This document shows positions 57,500-64,000 of a stretch of DNA of 64,000 nt, piece after piece. Below the pieces are notes generated by a model. The model ran no database searches, was not told the origin of the DNA, and saw only the letters and a list, made by a program, of their open reading frames with translations. The stretch comes from Mermis nigrescens. Taxonomy: Eukaryota > Nematoda > Enoplea > Mermithida > Mermithidae. The stretch spans positions 6,266,508 through 6,330,507 of the forward strand of contig JAVLUZ010000056.1 in the NCBI GenBank assembly GCA_036768485.1, in the 5' to 3' direction. The position numbers and the translations under genes were made by a program. Position 1 is the stretch's first letter. The number at the start of each line of letters is the position of its first letter.

Positions 57500-58140
57500 A
57501 AATACATTCGAGATTTTCAAAAATAGGGAAAAATTTCATACATGGCAAAAATACAACCGATTTTTTTCAAATTTCCTAAAAATACAATGAAGGTTTTCAA
57601 AAAAATGAAGGAGGTTTTCAAACATGGCAAAGATACAACCAAGTATTTTAAGTTCTGTGAAATACAATAAAGGTTTTCAAAAAAATACAACAGAGATTTT
57701 TCAAATTTGGCGAAATGTAACCGAAATTTCGTAAAATACATCGGAGGTTTTGAAATAATTGCATCGAGTATTTCAAACTTGAAAAATATGAAACCGTGTT
57801 TTCAAGTTAAGTAAAATACATTGAAGGTATTCAAAAAGATAGCACAGGGTTTTTAAATTTAATAAAAATACAACCGAGTATTTCAAATTTTGTGAAATAC
57901 ATCGAATAATTTCAAAAAATAGCACAGTCATTCAAACTCAGTAAAAATACGATCGAGTTCAGCATATTTTCGTAAAATACATTGAGGGTTTTCAAGAACT
58001 AGCTCGGTTTTTCAAACTTGACGAAAACACAACCGAGTTTTTTTTAAATTTCGTGAGATACATCAATAGTCATCAAAACATAGCTCAAAAATATTCAAGG
58101 TTAGCAAAAATACAACCGAGTTTTCAATGGCTCATGAGGT
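57500..58140 (-). repeat. Tandem array of ~60-bp units (minus orientation)
   Basis: Units read ttcaaaatttggcgaaa...tacaaccgag and variants, with alternate half-units carrying caaaaa(t)agcacag. The same text occurs on the plus strand at 59320-59880 and 60640-60750, so the arrays mirror each other. Confidence 0.8.
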
Positions 58141-59319
58141 GGAAAGACGACCTGCGTAAATGTCGTTGATTGGTCAACTTTGCTCAATCTTATTGAAGAA
58201 AAAGCTACAATTACTACAGCGGAGGTTAGTCTCAAATGTCCACTTTGCAATTTTTTTGACATTCGCGTTTGCATTGACAGTTTCACTTCGGAGTTGGCCA
58301 TAATGAGATTTTAGATATGGCACGGTAAACATGAATTTTTTTGGCGCTTCGCGCCGGATTTATTGATTATATATTTTTTTTGTCTTCTACCCTTGCTCAA
58401 AACTGCTCAAATCTGAGCTCGGCATGCAGCATATGTCATTTTTTTGCTTAACGCCGAATTATTCATCTGTATTGTTTTTCTCTGTGAAGTACAATGATTA
58501 AATACAATCACAAGAGATTAGTCGACTAAGTGATGATGAGATATCAGCTTAAATGACAAATTTGATAAATATGTATCAATATGAAATAAGGTGAAAATGT
58601 TTAGAAGTTTCCTTGGAATTTTTCTTCATTATCACATAGAGCTCTCGCCAAGATACGCTCAAACCTACCTTTATTTTCGCCCATCTCCAAATGATTTTTT
58701 AGATATCTGGCCATGAAAATTTTCGCATCCTCCTAGAAATAAAATTCTGAAAACGGACCTGCTTGTTGGTGTTATTTATTTAGCCATTTTCGGCTGTTTC
58801 ACATTACTAACAGTGGATTCAGGTCCGTATGCAGAGATAATAGGGGGCACGTGCCCTCAAAAAGCAAAATATGAGCATGATTTTCCCCTTCACTCCTTTT
58901 TTTAGCAAAGATTCGCTAAAAATTTTCGGCGCTCCACTACGAAATTCAAGTTATATTCAAGGTCTATTTAGTCCCAAGCGTGTGAATTAAACACTCAGTT
59001 TTTAGTCTTTTTAAACCACCTAAATCGTTTTTTGCATCTATGTCTTCTGTTTTGCATGCAGAAAATGAGATTTGCTCAAGAGGGTGTCCCAAAATGAGCT
59101 CGTTCTCTAACCCGGATCGGCTGAACCCCTCAGCCTGGCATGCTGCATCATTGGGGCTATCTGCGAAGTCAAACTGCCTAAGCAGCGAACGTCCAAAAGT
59201 CGCAAACCGGATATGAGACAAACCTCCGCTACAGTTATTACAGGTTTTTGGGCACTGAGAGTGGGCAAAGTCAACTAATCAATGACAAGTAAGCAGGTTG
59301 TCTTTTTCGCATCAAGAGG
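58141..59319. other. Spacer between mirrored arrays
   Basis: Contains GGCGCTTCGCGCC at about 58345 and otherwise unassigned text. The 66- and 85-codon minus-strand frames (58101-58301, 58964-59221) are not recognised. Confidence 0.45.
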
Positions 59320-59885
59320 CTTTGATAAGCTCGGTTGTATTTTTATTAAGTCTGAAAAACAGTGAAATTTTTTTTGAAAACCTTCAAAGTATTTTACGGA
59401 ATTTGAAAAACTTGGTTGTATTTATACTAGGTTTTAAAAGCTTAATTGTATCTTTATCAAGTTTAAAAAACTCTGTGCTATTCTTTCAAAAACTTCATTG
59501 TTATTTACGAAATTTGAAAAGCTCAGTTGTATTCTTATCAAGTTTGAAAAACTCTGTGCCACTTTTTAGAAATCATCAATGTATTTTATGTAATTTGAAT
59601 AAAATCGATTGTATTTTTGCTAAGTTTGAAAAACTGCCATTTTTTCGAAAAACCTTCATTGTATTTTACGAAATTTGAAAAACTCGCTTGTATTTTTGCC
59701 AAATTTGAAAACCTCTATTGTTTTTTTTAAAACTTTTGTTCTATTGCACGAAAAACTCGGTTGTATTTTTGCCAAGTATGAAAACTTCTATTGTATTCTT
59801 TTGGAAAACATCGTTGTATTTCACGAAATTTTAAGAACTTGATTGTATTTTTGCCAACTTTGAAAACTTTTCTTGTTGTTATTGA
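59320..59885 (+). repeat. Tandem array of ~60-bp units (plus orientation)
   Basis: Units of gaaaaactcggttgtattttt, gccaagtttgaaaa and cttcattgtattttacgaaa. The complement of the 57500-58140 array. The 126-codon frame within it is a repeat artefact. Confidence 0.82.
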
Positions 59886-59893
59886 GTACTTTC

Positions 59894-60628
59894 TGTAATG
59901 AAAACTAATCTCTCATAACACTGAATAACAAAATATTTTATGAATAATATCACACAATGATATAATATTATAGCAACACAGAGCTGGCTTATCACTTAGT
60001 AACAGTAGCACACGCTAAAGCACAGTCTTGTTATTGAAGCATTAAGCGATAAAACTATTTACTCTTGAAAACTAGAAAAGCTATTTTTAGCGGCAGCTGC
60101 AGATCGAAAATTTTGCGCCAAGTTAGCGTCCCTTTATTTCAAAAACGAGGCTCACTCACACTCGCCCACTCCGTTTTCTGGAAAATATACCATTCGCGTG
60201 AAAAATGACCATTCGTCCAAAAATAGCTAACATCAACTCTGAGCTTTTCCAAGGTCCAGCAAACTGTAGTCTACGTGAACACAGCTTAGTCACCAAATGA
60301 ATAACAGAGTAAAATAATAGAGCTTATAACACTAAATGACCGTAGAAATCTACAGCCGGCGCCAACTAGCTCCGTCGGGAATGACCATAGCCTCATGCAA
60401 TAAAAAGTATAAAAGCCCCTGGTCGGTCCCCCAACTCGCATTCCGCCCATAACGCTCTACATTCTATTACTCGCCGTTATATCACCCATTATCCGTCATT
60501 TATTTTACACATTTATATCTCTACGACTTTTAATAAAATATCTTTGGGTCGACTGACTGTAGCAGACAGCCTCATTCAGCAGTGTACTCCGACAGCTTTC
60601 TACATCCCCACATCGCACATTCCCTACA
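59894..60628 (+). mobile_element. Solo LTR, 735 bp
   Basis: Starts TGTAATGAAAACTAATC and ends TCCCTACA. A 4-bp duplication TTTC flanks it (59890-59893 and 60629-60632). It has promoter/terminator-like features: tataaaag at 60408 and aataaa at 60533. It interrupts the satellite array, which resumes at 60640. The related copy is at 42668-44675. Confidence 0.8.
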
Positions 60629-60689
60629 TTTCGTTGTGTTATCGAAATTTGAACAACTCGGTTGTATTTTTGCCATGCTATCGTATTTT

Positions 60690-61260
60690 TTTAAAACCTT
60701 GAATGTATTTCAGGAAATGTAAAAAGTTTTTTGTATTTTTGCATGGATATATTTAACGAAGTGTGTGAAATGTGGAGTATTCTAGTTTTCTTGGGGTGAA
60801 GGCACGGTTTTTTTTGTATTCGGCAAAGATTTTTCGCGATGTGCAAAGACTTTTGGGGACCGTCTTTGTACATTTACAAAGATTTTTTGGAAGACAGAAA
60901 CTGCAAAAAAGGTTCAAAATTCGCAAAATTTCTCGCGCTCCGCGCCGAAATGAGCAATTGAGTTTTCTATATATCTTTATAATTTCAGAAATTGCATTTT
61001 GAAAGGAAAAATGCCAAATTTTTTTGGCGCTTCGCGCCGTTTCGAGACGATTATTACTGATTTTTGCCCGCAGAAACCTAGAAATTGCTAAAATACGTGA
61101 CCAAAGGTCGAACATTGCCACACTAAAATCGCTACTGTACCATATTATAGTACCCAAAAATTTGTGTGTACGAAATGTACAAAGACTTTTAGGGACCATC
61201 TTTTGTACATGTACAAACGGATCTTGTACAAAAAAACTGGGTGAAGGGCATAAATAAAAC
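60690..61260. mobile_element. Family D repeat
   Basis: Shares the tttttttgtattcgg, gggaccgtctttgtacat, ggcgcttcgcgccg and cgctactgtaccatatta text with 42930-43885 and 13000-13966, mostly in the opposite orientation. The 181-codon minus-strand frame (60753-61298) lies within this repeat and is not supported as a gene. Confidence 0.7.
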
Positions 61261-61670
61261 TGCGAACTTACAACCAGAATTTCCAAGTTTTGCAACAATA
61301 TTCAAAACGCTGATAGGTCATCTAATTTCAGAACCGAAAGGTTCATAATTTTGAATCTTTAGTATGATTCAAAGAATATTTTGAATAATAAATGTTTGCT
61401 TCATATGAAATAAATCGTTAATCTTGAGACTACACTTTTAATTTTTTCAATGCATTTATATCAGAGTTTGTGCATGGATATTTAATTCAATTGAACTTAT
61501 TAAATGTGTTCTCTAAACCAGAAGCTTCATTGTCTTAAAAATTTTCGTTTATATTTTTGAATTCCTTCGTTGTAAATGCCAAAAAAGTTTGAAAACTTTG
61601 TTTGTAAGTATGCAAATTATAAATACCTTTCAATTGATCCCTATGGCATTCCGTGAGATTTCAAATTCTT
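61261..61670. other. Unassigned sequence
   Basis: AT-rich. Weak similarity to satellite text such as tttgaaaactttgtttgtaa near 61590. No gene seen. Confidence 0.45.
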
Positions 61671-62080
61671 CAGCGCTTCGTGCAGGATTGATGTAATTTT
61701 ACTTATTGTTTTTATGTTGAGCGCACTTGATTCGAACAATTTTTCTAATGGAAAAATGTATTTTAGATCGCTAAAACTTCAATGACTTTTCGGCGCTTAG
61801 CGTCGGATTGATTTAATTTTACTACTTGTTTTTGATCTTCAGTACGCGCCTGATTTGGACAATTTTTCTAATGCAGAAATGCATTCTAGAAAGCTAAAAT
61901 TTCAAAATTTTCCGGCGCTTCGAGCCGGATTGATTTAATTATATTACTCATTTTAAATCTTTAGCCTGCGCTTGTTTCTGACAATCTTTCTAATGCAAAA
62001 AATTCATTTTCGAGTGCAGAATTTCAAAATTTTTCGGCACTTCGCGCTGGAAATCCGGTTTACTTTCTTCATCAATCCTT
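61670..62080. repeat. ~121-bp tandem repeat with GCGCTTCGCGCC motif
   Basis: The motif recurs at about 61672, 61790, 61912 and 62034 (spacing 118-122). Each is followed by ggattgatttaattttact and later by gacaatttttctaatgcaaaaatgcatt. About three and a half copies. Confidence 0.85.
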
Positions 62081-62289
62081 TACTGCTGATTTTCATATTT
62101 TTGCTTAGGTCATCAACAGCTATATATGTTTTTGAAGCTAAAGAGCACATGGCTGTTCCTAAAAACTCCTCTTTCAACAGTCCAGGGGTTTCTTTAGTGA
62201 CCTTTGCTCTTGCAAATCACTTTCTGTAAACTTTTTCAAATTCACCCTGCTGTTCGGGTTTTACTAAATCTAGCAGATTTTCTGTTTCT

Positions 62290-62945
62290 GCAGATAATGC
62301 TAAATATACGCTGTCTGTGTTTTCTGCATGCACTGGTAATCCGAAATGTCAAAGTATTTCAACAGCACATCATAAAAGAAGTTTAACATTCGGACTTTTG
62401 CCCAATTGTAGTCTGAGAGTCCAACAACTATAGGCAAGTCTAAAACAATTTCCTTCTTGGGCATGTGCACATCATAACAGTTGATTGTAATAAATTTGAT
62501 TTTGTTCACATATGGGCTCAAAGCTCGCTTCAGCTGCTTTCTCGTAATCAGCATAAAGCACATCCACGTGTTGCTCCTTATTTGTTAAGGTTTTGCCATA
62601 TCCTGTATTGCCTAACAATTCGAAAGTATCGGCAATCATGATCAATTCTGATCCTCATCACCTTCTTGTCAATATTTGGTGACCGCATCTCTAACATTTT
62701 CAAAAGGTCTTGACTTATTACACTGTATAAGCTCGAAAATTTTCTCCAGTACAGGTTTATGTTGAACTGAGAACCTAATCATTTCTGTAGAAAGAAGAAT
62801 ATCTTTTTTGAAAATAACTGCTGATTAGGTTTTGTAGGGGCTTTTTCAGCAAGCCATTCTTCTCTGCATATTTTTTCATCAGGGAACCTATATCCCCTCT
62901 GCTAATCTGTGCATGCTTTATAATTGGCGGGAAATCGGCATATTG
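62290..62945 (-). pseudogene. Polinton-type family B DNA polymerase fragment, decayed
   Basis: Protein-primed PolB carried by Polinton/Maverick elements. On the minus strand, 62940-62845 reads FPPIIKHAQ, DIGSLMKKYAEKNGLL and ISSYF. 62640-62570 reads IADTFELLGNTGYGK. The 62563-62300 frame reads LNFFYDVLLKYFDISDYQ. These are in the family's order. Frameshifts and stops separate them, and the position of the catalytic Asp-Thr-Asp motif has Lys and Gln in place of the aspartates. A family B MITE abuts the right side. Clearly non-functional. Confidence 0.75.
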
Positions 62946-62948
62946 GGC

Positions 62949-63095
62949 CTATGTGGGCAGCAAGAAATTTCTGGAAATGTGGGGTTCACAATTTTTCAAA
63001 GGTGGTATGGCGGAAAAAAACACCGTTTTTCAACGTTTCTCATTCAGCAGTATTCATTGGCATCGAAAAATTGCGAAAAAAAAACAAAAAAAAAT
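62949..63095. mobile_element. Truncated family B MITE
   Basis: Starts CTATGTGGGCAGCAAG and keeps the family core to ttgcgaaaaaaaaacaaaaa. It then passes into AT-rich sequence without the right half. The two overlapping 67-68-codon frames are family artefacts. Confidence 0.75.
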
Positions 63096-63634
63096 TTCGA
63101 GTATATAGTATATATATAAATCAATAGATAATAATAATATAGGTATCTAGGTAATAATTAAATATTGAATAAATAAAAATGCAGCTATATAAATAAAAAA
63201 TTAAATAATAAATTAGTAATTAAAGATGCAAATAGATAGCTCATTATAATATAGGCTATTTTACATTATATAGAATTATATTTCATATGTAAATGAATAG
63301 CACTTTTTCGTAATAATACCGATTAATGTATGCTATAGAGATTTATGAAGCTTATTTAGAAAAAATAATTAAATAATAAATTGAATATTGAATATGCAAA
63401 TAAATAGTTTTTTGAAATAAATAATAAATTAATAATTATATGCTAAATATTTAAACGACAGCTATTTTTATAGTAAAACAGATTAATTCTTGTTAGTCAG
63501 ATTCATATTTTGACGAAAATGTATTCAAAAAAATAAATTAATTGATAATTAAAATATGTATATAAACAGTCATCTTTCTGTACTAATATTGGCTAATTTA
63601 CGTTATCTGAATGAAATGAATTAATTCTTCATAG
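63096..63634. other. AT-rich, taaataataa-type low complexity
   Basis: Repeated aaataataaattaataatta and gctattt words at loose ~120-base spacing. No gene seen. Confidence 0.6.
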
Positions 63635-63799
63635 ATTGAAAACGAAGATAATCTTTGCTTGGCTCGGACTATCGTCGTCTCAAAAGCACGCCTGGACAAA
63701 CACCCCCAGTATGATCGCATTCGTAAGGGCGACAGGCATAGGGACACTATTCAGAAACGAATGGCGGTCGAAATTATGGAAAAAGCAGGTCTGCGCTAA
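63635..63799 (+). pseudogene. Polinton-type PolB N-terminal fragment
   Basis: After ttcttcatag the plus strand reads IENEDNLCLARTIVVSKARL, then HPQYDRIRKGDRHRDTIQKR and MEKAGLR before TAA (54 codons). The LCLAR-hydrophobic-ARL...Q-x-R segment resembles the N-terminal part of PolB from Polinton-like elements. It lies on the opposite strand to the polymerase fragments at 62290-62945, so the two come from different or rearranged copies. A possible donor (cag|gtaagc) follows the stop. Confidence 0.55.
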
Positions 63800-64000
63800 G
63801 AAAATTCAGGTAAGCAAATTTTGAACACAATATGTAATACATTGTTTTAAGATTTGTAATAGATATACAAAACACTAGAAAATAATAGTAAGTTATGAGT
63901 AAAAAAACAGTGTAGAAAAAATTGATAACATAAATGGACAGAAAAAAAGAAGGGAAAAGGTAAATAGTACAAATTTTCTCTTAGTCTTACATTATTTTGC

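Noticed and set aside
59298..59678. 126-codon plus-strand frame
   Set aside because: Falls in the ~60-bp satellite array; the repeated leucine/serine pattern follows the DNA repeat.
60753..61298. 181-codon minus-strand frame as a gene
   Set aside because: It lies in a family D repeat that recurs at 13.0-13.9 and 42.9-43.9 kb. Other copies do not keep the frame.

Overview
The window looks like animal nuclear DNA: AT-rich, intron-rich, and packed with small DNA transposons, foldback elements and satellites. No bacterial-style operon is visible. The gene content (a spliced jmjd4 orthologue, lectin-like exons, an LTR retrotransposon, Polinton-type polymerase relics) and the TE load suggest an invertebrate, perhaps an arthropod. 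The sequence does not settle the species.

Plus strand, 0.48-30.56 kb: one gene, jmjd4 (JmjC 2-oxoglutarate oxygenase), can be assembled from six exons. The exons span 30 kb, join with consistent phases, and give a 379-residue protein with an intact H-x-D...H iron triad. Its five introns (2.3-9.5 kb) are filled with non-autonomous elements. Most of these carry 8-bp target duplications and so look hAT-like: a 240-280 bp family present about 23 times in the window, a second family with TIR CAGTGGCGGATC, a 1.75-kb element, and several cases of one element inserted in another. There is also a Tc1/mariner-like MITE, a 3-kb foldback and several minisatellites.

30.6-42 kb: no convincing gene. The region holds a hAT-like element nested inside another just after the jmjd4 stop, two more foldbacks (32.4-33.8 and 35.3-36.1 kb), a TA-flanked MITE, and a diverged ~270-bp tandem array.

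Minus strand, 42.2-55.7 kb: two tandem genes (called L1 and L2 here) with secreted, bulb-lectin-like (B_lectin) sequence character. L1 has four exons joined by phase-1 introns. Its third exon is split by a 7.3-kb LTR retrotransposon with a 4-bp target duplication. That element keeps Gag, zinc-knuckle and protease remnants but no recognisable reverse transcriptase or integrase, and two hAT-like MITEs have inserted into it. L2 has lectin-like exons on both sides of a second LTR-type element, and an in-frame stop after its signal-like start.

57-64 kb: mirror-image satellite arrays, a solo LTR (TSD TTTC), an array carrying the GGCGCTTCGCGCC motif, and decayed fragments of a Polinton-type family B DNA polymerase. 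No tRNA, rRNA or CRISPR array was recognised.
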